17,627 bases of DNA from Nitrospira sp. (GCA_015904045.1 JABMDG010000012.1:1-17627); one strand, 5' to 3'; counted from the first letter of the stretch, positions 1 to 7,799 are shown. Notes: generated by a model from the sequence alone, not told the origin. Numbers and translations are program-made.

Positions 1-1
1 G

Positions 2-1108
2 CCGATCGACACCCAGGCGGAATACACGATCGCGTGGACGGAAGAAGCCCTGCGCCGGATGGAAAAGATCCCCGTCTTCGCGCGCGGCGTCGCCAAGACG
101 GCTATTCACCGGTATGCCATCGAAAAGGGCCATACGATCATCAGCAATACGGTCGTGGATGCGGCAGTCGGCCATATCCTGCCCAAAGGCGCCATGGACG
201 CGATGCGCGCCTTAGGCGGAAGCCTGGACGCAGCCGGCATCGACCGCGACAAGATGCAGGCCGACGAAGCCGTGACGAAGGATCTCATGGGCCCGACATT
301 AAGCGGGATCATGACCCAGATCGTCGAGGAGAAGCCCAAAGAGATCAATGCCGCCACCCAAGCCTATCTGGACCGCATGAGCCAGAACTATTTCGTCTGC
401 GACGGCTGCGGCTACATCGGCAAGGGGGATGCGCCGGTCAAATGCCCGGTCTGCGCAGCCGACGGCACCAAATTCAAACAAGTCGACAAAAAGATTTTCG
501 AAGTGGCCGCCACGGCCGAGGGCGAACTGGAAACGGACGTCGCCTACGACGACGTGCCGATGCAATGGACGAAAGATGCGAAAGAAGCGATCCGGGCTGT
601 TCCGGCCGGGTTCCAACGCCGCCGCGCCAAGGCCAAGATCGAAAAGAGCGCGCGCAAGCTCGGAATGACGACCATTACCTTGGAGTACGCCGCGCCGATG
701 ATCAAAGAAGCGGCCGCCGAGGACTACCAGCCGATCTTCGCCAACAAGGGCACGGGGACGTCCGCCGAAGCGGAGGCCAAGCTGACTGCCGTGAACAGAG
801 ACGGCTCAGATGGGAAGGCGGCTCACGAGGAAATCACCGGAAAGAACGGCAACGGCCATTCCGAATCATCTCCCTACACCTGGGCTGCTGATGCGCAGGC
901 CAGGTTGGACCGGGCGCCGGAAGGCTTCATGCGGGACTGCACAAAAGCCCTGATCATCAAGCACGCGGAAAAGATCGGCGCGACACACATTACGCTCGAA
1001 GTCGCCAATGAAGGAATTGAACAGGCGAAGGGATATATGGCCGACGCCATGAAGACCGGCGACCTCAAGAGCATGATCGCGAACCTCACGGGAAAGGGAA
1101 GTGCCTAG
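2..1108 (+). CDS. PCP-reductase-like protein with rubredoxin-type knuckle, 5' incomplete
   Basis: The frame is open from base 2 with no stop, and the 19 codons before the first ATG (base 59) complete a PCP_red-type domain, so the true start lies left of the window. Numbering from that ATG, three copies of this helical domain are seen: about -7 to 33, 170-213 and 274-325. Each begins with Trp near its N end, has a pattern like 'P..F.R' or 'P.GF.R', and ends in an 'I[TS].E/N' strand. Between the first two is a Cys4 knuckle (C114, C117, C129, C132; CX2C-X11-CX2C) like the iron site of rubredoxin or rubrerythrin. PCP_red is known from the C-terminal part of dark protochlorophyllide reductase subunit B, but no nitrogenase-like catalytic domain is present, so the function here is unknown. 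The knuckle suggests electron transfer or iron/zinc binding. The gene lies 90 bases before the radical SAM gene, which carries the same domain. Family call good, role unknown. Confidence 0.8.
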   Translation, partial: PIDTQAEYTIAWTEEALRRMEKIPVFARGVAKTAIHRYAIEKGHTIISNTVVDAAVGHILPKGAMDAMRALGGSLDAAGIDRDKMQADEAVTKDLMGPTLSGIMTQIVEEKPKEINAATQAYLDRMSQNYFVCDGCGYIGKGDAPVKCPVCAADGTKFKQVDKKIFEVAATAEGELETDVAYDDVPMQWTKDAKEAIRAVPAGFQRRRAKAKIEKSARKLGMTTITLEYAAPMIKEAAAEDYQPIFANKGTGTSAEAEAKLTAVNRDGSDGKAAHEEITGKNGNGHSESSPYTWAADAQARLDRAPEGFMRDCTKALIIKHAEKIGATHITLEVANEGIEQAKGYMADAMKTGDLKSMIANLTGKGSA

Positions 1109-1161
1109 TGCAGAGCACGAAGTTCTGAGTCTTGACCTCACCGATCGGGACCTTTTCCTAA

Positions 1162-1186
1162 CTCAGCACTCACGTCTCAGCACTCA
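1162..1186. repeat. Short direct repeat between the PCP_red and radical SAM genes
   Basis: The 11-base word CTCAGCACTCA occurs at 1162-1172 and again at 1176-1186, followed by a partial third copy. It lies just before the radical SAM start. No Shine-Dalgarno-like motif is visible between this repeat and the ATG at 1199. Confidence 0.6.
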
Positions 1187-1198
1187 GTACTGACGCGT

Positions 1199-2584
1199 AT
1201 GGGTAAATCGCTTCCCATCTTCGACGGCTCTTCCCTTCGCGGCGCCCTGGGCTCACTCCAGCAACAAGTCACCAACGTTTTCACGCCCACCCCGCACGCC
1301 AATGGCCCTTCCGACGGACGGACGGTCGATGATTTCAAACCGTACCTGGTGGCGCTGAACCTGACCAAGCGCTGTAACCTCAAATGCGACCATTGCTATC
1401 TCGACGCCACAACCAAGGCGGCCGGCGGCAATGACGAACTGTCCACGGACGAATGTTTCCGGCTCATCGACCAAATCGCCGAGGTTAATAAAGGGTGCCT
1501 GCTCGTTATCACCGGCGGCGAGCCGCTGGTCCGCCCGGATATCCTCGATATCGCGCGCTACGCCGTGAAACTCGGCTTCATGGTCGTCTTCGGAACCAAC
1601 GGTATGCTCATCGACGACCGGATGGCGAAGACCCTGGTTGAGATCGGCGTGATGGGTGTGGGCATCAGCATCGATTCGCTCGATCCGGCCAAACACAATG
1701 CCTTCCGCGGCGTGCCTGGCGCATGGGAAGCGGCGATTGCGGGGATCGAGGCCAGCAAACGCAACGGCCTCCAATTCCAAATCCACTTCAGCGCGCAGCC
1801 GATGAACTACCAGGAACTACCGGCTGTCATCGACTGGGCCCATCGGCTCGGCGCCCGCGTGCTGAATGTCTTCTTCATGGTCTGCACGGGCCGCGGGGAA
1901 GAATTGACCGACATCACACCGGCGCAGTACGAAGAAGTCCTCGGCTATCTTGTTACCTGCCAGGACAATTACCAGGGCATGCTCGTCCGGGCCCGCTGCG
2001 CACCGCACTTCAAGCGCCTGGCCTACGAGAAGGACCCCAATTCACCAATCACGAAGGCCACCGGCTATATGGGCGGCGGGTGCTTGGCGGGGACGAACTA
2101 TGCCCGCGTCACGCCCAACGGCGAATTGACCCCCTGCCCCTACATGCCCCTGTCGGCTGGGAACGTCAGGCAGGATAGCTTTGCCGATTTGTGGAATCGA
2201 TCCGATATCTTCAACTCCTTCCGCTACCCGCAGCTCAAAGGAAAATGCGGCGAGTGCGAATACAGCGACATCTGCGGAGGCTGCCGAGCCCGTCCCTATG
2301 TGGACCACGGAGACTGGCTGGATGAAGACCAGTGGTGTCTGTATACGCCCAAGGGCGGCGAGAAGATCAAAGTGGCATTCAACACGCCGGAAGAAGCCGA
2401 GGTGGCTTGGGACGAGGCGTCGGCGCTGCGCTTGAGCCGCATTCCCTACTTCCTGCGCGCGATGGTGAAAAAAGGCGTCGAGAAGCACGCCCGTGAAAAC
2501 AACGTCGCCCTCATTACCGTTGAATTGATGGAAGAACTGCGCAAGAAACGCTTCGGCAACGATGCTCCGGTGTTCAAATTCTAG
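1199..2584 (+). CDS. Radical SAM/SPASM protein with C-terminal PCP_red-type domain
   Basis: The 461-residue protein has the radical SAM cluster motif CNLKCDHC (C59, C63, C66), a GGEPL SAM-binding motif at 106-110 and a cysteine-rich SPASM-type tail (C295, C313, C350, C353, C359, C362, C380) that should hold auxiliary Fe-S clusters. This architecture is shared with AhbD/NirJ-type haem and d1-haem enzymes and with peptide-modifying maturases; the substrate cannot be read from sequence. After SPASM, residues about 405-451 form a PCP_red-type domain ('RIPYFLRAMV' then 'ALITVELM'), the same domain that occurs three times in the upstream neighbour. I infer that the two proteins act on a common substrate or bind each other, perhaps in tetrapyrrole or cofactor chemistry. 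The ATG at 1199 is the first in frame but has no clear ribosome binding site, so the exact start is uncertain. Confidence 0.88.
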   Translation: MGKSLPIFDGSSLRGALGSLQQQVTNVFTPTPHANGPSDGRTVDDFKPYLVALNLTKRCNLKCDHCYLDATTKAAGGNDELSTDECFRLIDQIAEVNKGCLLVITGGEPLVRPDILDIARYAVKLGFMVVFGTNGMLIDDRMAKTLVEIGVMGVGISIDSLDPAKHNAFRGVPGAWEAAIAGIEASKRNGLQFQIHFSAQPMNYQELPAVIDWAHRLGARVLNVFFMVCTGRGEELTDITPAQYEEVLGYLVTCQDNYQGMLVRARCAPHFKRLAYEKDPNSPITKATGYMGGGCLAGTNYARVTPNGELTPCPYMPLSAGNVRQDSFADLWNRSDIFNSFRYPQLKGKCGECEYSDICGGCRARPYVDHGDWLDEDQWCLYTPKGGEKIKVAFNTPEEAEVAWDEASALRLSRIPYFLRAMVKKGVEKHARENNVALITVELMEELRKKRFGNDAPVFKF

Positions 2585-2656
2585 GCGTATCTCGTCGTCC
2601 GTGATGCGTATCTCGTAAAAGCGAAGTTATGAAAGTTCAAACCAGGAATTCGTGCG

Positions 2657-2677
2657 CTTCACGCTTCACGCTTCACG
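2657..2677. repeat. Three tandem heptamers CTTCACG
   Basis: CTTCACG is repeated three times without interruption (2657-2663, 2664-2670, 2671-2677) and ends 13 bases before the start of the small membrane protein gene. Shifted by one base, the unit is TTCACGC, which resembles the five degenerate heptads at 4541-4575. It is an intergenic repeat of unknown role. Confidence 0.75.
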
Positions 2678-2690
2678 AATAACGGCACCA

Positions 2691-3200
2691 ATGGACGCTC
2701 TAGAAAGCCTTTCCCTCGATCTCCGCACGCTGATCCCGATCCTCAACCACTGGCTTCATCTGCTGTCGGCGGTGATCTGGATCGGCGGGTTGGCCTTTCT
2801 CGTCATGGCGGTCACACCAGGGCTGCAAAAAGCCGTAGCAAAGGACCAGATCAAGCCCATCACCGACGCGTTTTACCAGCATTACAAGAAAGTCGCCGGC
2901 GTGCTCCTCGTGGTCCTGCTGTTCACCGGTGGCATCAACTTGCACTACGTCAATCAAGTCATTACGTCGCAAACCGGCGCCGGCATGCAGCATCATGCCA
3001 AGTATCTGATCGTCTTCTGTATCAAGCTGCTGCTCGTCCTTGGGCTCCTCACACTGTTCCTCTATACCGTCATTTTCAAATCCGATGACCATGCCGAGGA
3101 AGGCGAGTCGTATGAAGCCATCCCGTTCCAGCGTGCCGCACTGTGGATGGGCTTCTTCATCATCCTCTGTGCTGCTGCCATGAAACACCTGCACCAGTAG
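2691..3200 (+). CDS. Small four-helix membrane protein, CopD/HemJ-like
   Basis: The protein has 169 residues with hydrophobic segments at about 24-44, 67-83, 104-128 and 149-164. The first segment carries 'HWLHLLSAVIWIGG' (H20, H23), a pattern seen in CopD-type copper proteins and HemJ-like membrane proteins, where histidines on helices bind haem or metal. Further histidines at H64, H85, H101 and H102 could be ligands. A longer reading from base 2652 is possible, but its first 13 residues are encoded by the CTTCACG repeat, so I prefer the ATG at 2691. It lies 106 bases after the radical SAM gene on the same strand and may belong to the same module, for example as a membrane haem or electron partner. 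That role is inference. Specific family uncertain. Confidence 0.7.
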   Translation: MDALESLSLDLRTLIPILNHWLHLLSAVIWIGGLAFLVMAVTPGLQKAVAKDQIKPITDAFYQHYKKVAGVLLVVLLFTGGINLHYVNQVITSQTGAGMQHHAKYLIVFCIKLLLVLGLLTLFLYTVIFKSDDHAEEGESYEAIPFQRAALWMGFFIILCAAAMKHLHQ

Positions 3201-3299
3201 GCTCGCGCACTTCTGTCAGCTCGCCTTCTGTATCGAACAAGATACCCCTCCTGGTACCTCATCCGATACAACCGGACAGTCGCACTTCACGTTCCTTCT

Positions 3300-3327
3300 C
3301 TGACAGTTCACACCAATCGGCTATTCT
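3300..3327 (+). promoter_or_regulatory. Possible sigma70-type promoter in the 3201-3684 gap
   Basis: CTGACA at 3300-3305 (one mismatch to TTGACA) is followed after 16 bases by TATTCT at 3322-3327 (four of six matches to TATAAT). No plus-strand protein gene follows, so it would drive a transcript ending at the hairpin near 3600. Such matches arise easily by chance. Confidence 0.2.
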
Positions 3328-3463
3328 TATCGCGAATCAATGGGTTTCGTCTGTCCCAATCATGGCCTGACAATGTGCTCGATGGCATGACCGTTGCTCA
3401 ATCCTCATCTCGTGATTGATCCGAGCGGGAACACACAACCGGATCACGGTGAGGCGATGTGGT

Positions 3464-3602
3464 GAGCCGGCAACCTTCTACATGACGGCAAGCGATTCCG
3501 TCCCTTGCCGTCGCTGCTCTTGGACTTGCCCTCCAGAGCAAGGTTGTTGCCTCAACCCGTTGCCAACAGCGCCATGCCTCTGATGAGGCATGGCGCCATT
3601 TT
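3464..3602 (+). ncRNA. Candidate structured small RNA ending in a terminator
   Basis: The gap between the two gene blocks holds nested complementarity. An outer helix pairs GGCAACCTT (3469-3477) with AAGG...TTGCC (3540-3551, three-base bulge). Inside it are hairpin 1, with perfect 9-base arms GACGGCAAG/CTTGCCGTC (3484-3492/3504-3512), and hairpin 2, with arms GCTC-T-TGGA/TCCAGAGC (3516-3524/3532-3539, one bulged T). The second hairpin ends directly against the outer helix, giving a compact three-way junction, and the terminator hairpin follows 17 bases later. The layout suits a free-standing RNA more than a riboswitch, since no plus-strand gene follows. I recognise no known family. The word GCCGGCAACC resembles part of SAM riboswitch cores, but the rest does not fit. 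The 5' end is unknown. Confidence 0.35.
3569..3602 (+). terminator. Rho-independent-type terminator hairpin
   Basis: Perfect 12-base arms GCGCCATGCCTC (3569-3580) and GAGGCATGGCGC (3585-3596) flank the loop TGAT and are followed by CATTTT. The T-run is short and lies on the plus-strand side, so termination of rightward transcription is favoured. It sits 369 bases beyond the small membrane protein gene, so it may end either that operon or a separate small RNA. It could also stop leftward readthrough from the oxygenase gene, although no T-run is seen on that side. Confidence 0.7.
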
Positions 3603-3684
3603 CGCCTATGGAGAGGAGCACTAGACCAAGCCCGGCCGGCTCAGCATGGCTACGGAGAGGGAGGACTCATCCGCTACCCGTCAA

Positions 3685-4452
3685 CTAGGGAGACGGCTTC
3701 GACCCGGAAAATGCCCGCTTGAAGACGGTCTTGAGTCCAAAGTAGCCGATGGAGTCTTTCAAGTTGGAATAGAGCCGTTTGACAGGGTTCATGTGGGGAT
3801 CGGTGACATATTCCATCGTCAGGGCGATCCGCTCTTCCCCTTCGCCCAACGGCGTGACGGCATGCCACAGCTTGTCACCGTTGAAAATCACCAGATCGCC
3901 AGGCTCGGTTATCAGTTCAAGATGGCGAGGCTGTTTCGTCGGATGGTCCTTAAAGAGCTCGCAGACCAGCTTACAATGCGTAGACCGGTCGACCAGCCCC
4001 ATGAGAATCGTATAGCGGGCCCCCTTGTAGTATGACGTGTCGTAATGAAATCCGATGTGATCTCCGGGCTCTGTGTAGTAGTAGAGCGCGCAGGAATGGG
4101 GGTCATTGTCCGGGCAGAATCTCAGCTCGGCGTTCGTGAGGCGGCTGAGGAAATTCTTGAACGAATCCGACCGGTACAAATCGAGAAACAGCGGGGCTTT
4201 TTCCTGCACCGTATAGTAGCTGACACTGCCCCCCTTCTTGTGGCCGGGAATAAAGTTGCGATTGAGGTCCCCTTTCAGGGCCTGAGCCTCGGGCGCAAAC
4301 GTCTGTTCCACGAATGCCCTCGGCAGGAACTGTGGGATAACCAGGAACTCGTTCTGCTCCCAATAGTCCCGGTGCAGTTGCCCGAAATCTAATTGAGTAA
4401 TGGCCCGCTCAACGGCCTCCGCAACCTTGCTGGAACTAACCGCTGCCACCAT
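3685..4452 (-). CDS. 2-oxoglutarate/Fe(II)-dependent oxygenase, intact copy
   Basis: This is a 255-residue protein with the double-stranded beta-helix metal triad: H136 and D138 in 'HIGFHYD', the distal H197 in 'KLWHAVT', and R208 a little further on as the likely 2-oxoglutarate carboxylate anchor. The aspartate at 138 fits a hydroxylase rather than a halogenase, which would have Gly or Ala there. No signal peptide or membrane helix is seen, so it is probably cytoplasmic. The substrate is unknown. It lies 130 bases after lolA on the same strand and is the last gene of the block; a partial paralogue follows lolA in the second copy too, so the link to ftsK-lolA is conserved. The ATG at 4452 is supported by GGAAAGG about 7 bases upstream. 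Confidence 0.85.
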   Translation of the reverse strand: MVAAVSSSKVAEAVERAITQLDFGQLHRDYWEQNEFLVIPQFLPRAFVEQTFAPEAQALKGDLNRNFIPGHKKGGSVSYYTVQEKAPLFLDLYRSDSFKNFLSRLTNAELRFCPDNDPHSCALYYYTEPGDHIGFHYDTSYYKGARYTILMGLVDRSTHCKLVCELFKDHPTKQPRHLELITEPGDLVIFNGDKLWHAVTPLGEGEERIALTMEYVTDPHMNPVKRLYSNLKDSIGYFGLKTVFKRAFSGSKPSP

Positions 4453-4466
4453 AACCAGCCCTTTCC

Positions 4467-4485
4467 GCGCATGTTCATCATGCGC
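4467..4485 (-). promoter_or_regulatory. Hairpin in the oxygenase 5' leader
   Basis: Perfect 7-base arms GCGCATG/CATGCGC around a 5-base loop lie directly upstream of the likely ribosome binding site (4460-4466) of the oxygenase gene. The position would allow an effect on translation initiation, or simply mark the lolA-oxygenase boundary. No T-run follows on the minus strand, so it is not a typical terminator. Confidence 0.4.
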
Positions 4486-4540
4486 AGACGTTCTTCGTCA
4501 ACCGTCATTCGTTAGGCGTCAAACGGTCAGAGAAGAAATC

Positions 4541-4575
4541 TTCACGATTGACGCATGACGCTTGACGTTTCACGC
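4541..4575. repeat. Five degenerate heptads of TTSACGC type
   Basis: Five consecutive 7-base units are in exact phase: TTCACGA, TTGACGC, ATGACGC, TTGACGT and TTCACGC. They match the unit at 2657-2677. The repeat lies just after the lolA stop, between lolA and the oxygenase. The equivalent lolA-oxygenase gap of the second copy (12197-12309) lacks it, so it is not needed for either gene. Confidence 0.65.
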
Positions 4576-4582
4576 TGTACCA

Positions 4583-5290
4583 TTACGGCCCATTCAGCAC
4601 CGGTGCCTTGACCACTTCGACATCCGGTGGCGCTTTAAAATCGAACACCTCGTTCCCTAAACCTTGGTTGGGCTTCAACGCGGAGAATTCAAAGGTTGCC
4701 ACGTTGCCGCTGATTTCATGCAGCGATACGGTGCGAAGAAAATACGTTTTGGGGAAGACTTCGACGACGATCCGCTGAAGATTGCGCGTCGATTCATGCT
4801 CCTTGTCTTTCGGAACCAATGTAATCAGGCGAATGCCGCCGGTTCCCCGTTCTTTTCCCGTCGTCGGCTGAATGTCGAATGATTCGTCCAATTTACCCGC
4901 ACCCTGTAAGAGTTCAAGAGGCGCGTTGGAGGCCGCCATCTGTGTCAACTTCCCCACCAGCACCTGCTTGTGTTCCGGCACATAGACCTTGACGTCGTCC
5001 TGCATGACGTATATTTGTTCCGTCGCCGGATCGAGATAGTCCCATCGCAGCCGTCCCGGCTTCTTGATGTACACCCGGCCGGAGGAGGTCACCGGCCGTT
5101 CAAATCCTTCGATCTTTGTCGTCTGAACGAAGTCGGCTTGAAGATCCTTGGTCTTTTCGTACCGTGCCTGGATCTGCTTCACCACATCGCGGGCCTCTTG
5201 CCAGGCCTTGTCACCATCGGAGGCAGCGCCCCCCCAGGCAACCGTCGCATACAGAACACTCACCAGGATACCCGCCCACCGGACACTCAT
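4583..5290 (-). CDS. lolA: Outer-membrane lipoprotein carrier LolA, copy A
   Basis: The 235-residue protein starts with a signal peptide (basic start, hydrophobic core about 7-19, small residues at about 20-23), as expected for a periplasmic carrier that takes lipoproteins from LolCDE to LolB. The LolA fold is marked by 'LQADFVQ' near residue 50, then 'GRVYIKKPGRLRWDY', whose Arg-Trp region lines the lipid-binding cavity in the family, and by the late 'VFPKTYFLRTV' strand. The ATG overlaps the ftsK stop as ATGA, so translation is probably coupled. The ftsK-lolA overlap is preserved in the second copy. It is a little longer than typical proteobacterial LolA. LolB is not in the window. Confidence 0.92.
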   Translation of the reverse strand: MSVRWAGILVSVLYATVAWGGAASDGDKAWQEARDVVKQIQARYEKTKDLQADFVQTTKIEGFERPVTSSGRVYIKKPGRLRWDYLDPATEQIYVMQDDVKVYVPEHKQVLVGKLTQMAASNAPLELLQGAGKLDESFDIQPTTGKERGTGGIRLITLVPKDKEHESTRNLQRIVVEVFPKTYFLRTVSLHEISGNVATFEFSALKPNQGLGNEVFDFKAPPDVEVVKAPVLNGP

Positions 5291-7716
5291 GCTTCCGCAG
5301 CTCCTACAGGACCCCGTCGTCCCAAGACTTCCCGACGTCCATCCCGGCCCGCTGCACCGACGATGCCTTCCGTCTCCATCTGTTCGATCATGCGGGCGGC
5401 GCGCGGATAGCCGACCCGCAACCGGCGTTGAATCAGCGAGGCTGACGCTTGTCCGGTCGTAAGCACCAGCTCCTTCGCCTGTTCATAGACTTCGTCCTTC
5501 GCTTCCTCTTCTGCTGCTTCGTCGGCCTTGAGCGATTGCAACTCCTGATTGTAAACCGGCATGGCCTGTTGCTTCACAAATTCGACGACCGCGCGCACGT
5601 CGTCGTCAGACACGTAGGATCCATGCAGGCGCACGAGGCGTCCTGTTCCTGAAGCCAGATAAAGCATGTCGCCTTGACCAAGCAGGGCTTCGGCACCGTT
5701 GGCATCCAGGATCGTCCGGGAATCCGTCTTCGAAGACACTTGGAAGGCGATGCGGGCCGGGAAATTCGCCTTGATCAGCCCGGTCAGCACATCAACGGAG
5801 GGCCGCTGGGTGGCCAACACAAGATGAATGCCCGAGGCCCGCGCCATTTGAGCGAGCCGGGCGATTTTGTCTTCCACGTCTTTGGGTGCCACCATCATCA
5901 AGTCCGCCAACTCGTCGATCATCACGACAATAAACGGGAGGGGTTCCGGCGGTGTCGACTTCGGCTGCATACATCCGGGCTCGCCCTCGGCGATCGTGGT
6001 TTCACCGGCGGACAGACGTTCCTCCTCGGATAAAAACTGCATCGGCAGTTCGGTCTGCTCGACCGTCGGCGACGGACGCTCGGCGAAGGCTTCATGCAGA
6101 CCGGCCACTTTGCGGTTGTACGCCTCGATATTCCGCACACCGGCTTCAGCCAGCAGCTTATACCGCCGTTCCATTTCAGCCACCACCCAGCCCAGTCCCT
6201 TGGCCGCCGCCTTGGCATCCGTGATGACGGGGCGGAGCAGATGCGGGATCCCTTCGTACGATTGAAATTCCAGCATCTTCGGATCGATGAGCAGCAGCTT
6301 GACCTCGTTGGGCTTGGCGGAAAACAAGACGCTCAGCAGCATCGTATTCAAACTGACGCTCTTGCCGGCGCCCGTTGCACCGGCGACCAGCAAATGCGGC
6401 ATCGTTTTGAGATCCGCCGTCACCGGTGCGCCGAAGATGTCCTTCCCTAACGCCAACGTGAGCTTCGAACGTGCCCTGCTGAACGCGCTGCTCATAACCA
6501 CTTCTTTGATCGACACCGTTTCACGTGATCGATTGGGCACCTCGATCCCCACCACTGATTTGCCAGGAAGCGGCGCCACGATGCGAAGGCTCACAGCCTT
6601 GAGCGCCAGCGCCAGGTCATCGGCAAGGCTCACAATGCGGGCCACCTTGGTCCCGGGTGCCGGCTCAAACTCGTACATCGTCACCACCGGGCCGGGCCGG
6701 ACTTCCGTCACTCGGCCATTGATCCCGAAACTCGCCAGCGCTTTGGAGAGGACATCGGACTGGGCCTTCAACTCGTCATCCGACATGCGGCTCAACGGAC
6801 CGGACGGGTCGCTCAAAATTATTTCAGGATCAGGAAGACTGTATTCGCCGGCTTCGACCGGCGCAGCCACGACTTCAGGCTCATTCTCTTCCTCTTCCGG
6901 CTCCACCACGGCTGCCGGTGGAATGGCGACGGGTTGAATGACCGGAGCCGCCAGATCCACTGGGACAGCCACCTCTTCCGACGGCTCGACGATAATCTGC
7001 CCCTCGTCCGCTATACGATTGGCCTTCGGCACTTTTGTTTTCTGGTTCTTGACCGGCTCTTCAGGAAGGGTCGCCGGACGCTCCGGCCTCATGGCGGCCA
7101 TGCGTTCGCGAAGCCTGATCCACCGTTCCGGAATGCGGCGGACCACCTCACCGATTGACAGCGGCGTCGTCAGCAGCAGCGAGACAAGAAACCCCGCAAT
7201 GATCAGAATATGCGCGCCGGTGCCGGCGAACACCGCCCGCAGCCCGTCTCCGACAACCTGCCCGACGACGCCTCCCGCCGCTCCCCGCGAGATCATGCCG
7301 CTCGCCAAGGTTGGAACCGCCGTCATTTCGAGATGGAGAAAGGCGCTTAGAAAGAAGACGGCGGCCAGAGAACTGCCCGCCGTCCGCAATCGAATACTGA
7401 CAGGGGTTTGGGAAAAACAGCGAAATCCCAGCCGACCGAGCAAGACGGGAAACAGATAGGCCGCTCCGCCGATCGCAGAGAACAATCCTCCGCCCAAGAG
7501 CGCGCCGAACGATCCAATCAGATTGCGCGGAGGCTTCGCCGACGGAGGGCCCCCCGCCACCGTTTGCGCCTCTCCCGGCACAAAGGACAGGAGACTCAAT
7601 AGCATCAGGAGGCTCAGCGCGATCAAAATCACGCCGACGACTTCCCGCTGCAGATGAGAAGGGGGAGAAGGGGCACGGCGGGCTTCGCCCCGCTTGGCCG
7701 AGGTGGTGGCAGCCAT
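5287..7716 (-). CDS. ftsK: DNA translocase FtsK, intact
   Basis: The 809-residue septal DNA pump clears and aligns chromosome termini during division. About four membrane helices lie in the N-terminal 190 residues, followed by a short acidic and proline-rich linker (about 210-300), much shorter than in E. coli. The motor domain has Walker A GATGAGKS (446-453) and Walker B 'IVVMIDELADLM' (596-607). The C-terminal winged-helix gamma domain (about 742-798, 'ASLIQRRLRVGYPRAARMI') should read KOPS-like sites. Between Walker A and B, residues about 541-592 form a stretch rich in Glu, Pro and Ser that is longer than in Bacillus SpoIIIE. No strong Shine-Dalgarno motif precedes the ATG. The gene lies 83 bases after phoU and overlaps lolA by 4 bases, so it may be read through from the pst operon. 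Confidence 0.95.
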   Translation of the reverse strand: MAATTSAKRGEARRAPSPPSHLQREVVGVILIALSLLMLLSLLSFVPGEAQTVAGGPPSAKPPRNLIGSFGALLGGGLFSAIGGAAYLFPVLLGRLGFRCFSQTPVSIRLRTAGSSLAAVFFLSAFLHLEMTAVPTLASGMISRGAAGGVVGQVVGDGLRAVFAGTGAHILIIAGFLVSLLLTTPLSIGEVVRRIPERWIRLRERMAAMRPERPATLPEEPVKNQKTKVPKANRIADEGQIIVEPSEEVAVPVDLAAPVIQPVAIPPAAVVEPEEEENEPEVVAAPVEAGEYSLPDPEIILSDPSGPLSRMSDDELKAQSDVLSKALASFGINGRVTEVRPGPVVTMYEFEPAPGTKVARIVSLADDLALALKAVSLRIVAPLPGKSVVGIEVPNRSRETVSIKEVVMSSAFSRARSKLTLALGKDIFGAPVTADLKTMPHLLVAGATGAGKSVSLNTMLLSVLFSAKPNEVKLLLIDPKMLEFQSYEGIPHLLRPVITDAKAAAKGLGWVVAEMERRYKLLAEAGVRNIEAYNRKVAGLHEAFAERPSPTVEQTELPMQFLSEEERLSAGETTIAEGEPGCMQPKSTPPEPLPFIVVMIDELADLMMVAPKDVEDKIARLAQMARASGIHLVLATQRPSVDVLTGLIKANFPARIAFQVSSKTDSRTILDANGAEALLGQGDMLYLASGTGRLVRLHGSYVSDDDVRAVVEFVKQQAMPVYNQELQSLKADEAAEEEAKDEVYEQAKELVLTTGQASASLIQRRLRVGYPRAARMIEQMETEGIVGAAGRDGRREVLGRRGPVGAAEA

Positions 7717-7799
7717 GGCGCGGATGCTAACACAGGGGGCAGGTCATTTCAAACGACGGGACGGACACACAATGACAGCACTCAGCGGTCCAGCCAGGC

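Noticed and set aside
34..891. A 285-codon frame overlapping the PCP_red protein
   Set aside because: Its residues are rich in Arg, Gly and Asp in the style of a frame shadow, and the overlapping frame has clear domains and Cys motifs.
3461..3560. SAM-type riboswitch, suggested by GCCGGCAACC
   Set aside because: Only a ten-base word agrees; the flanking core does not fit and no plus-strand gene follows.
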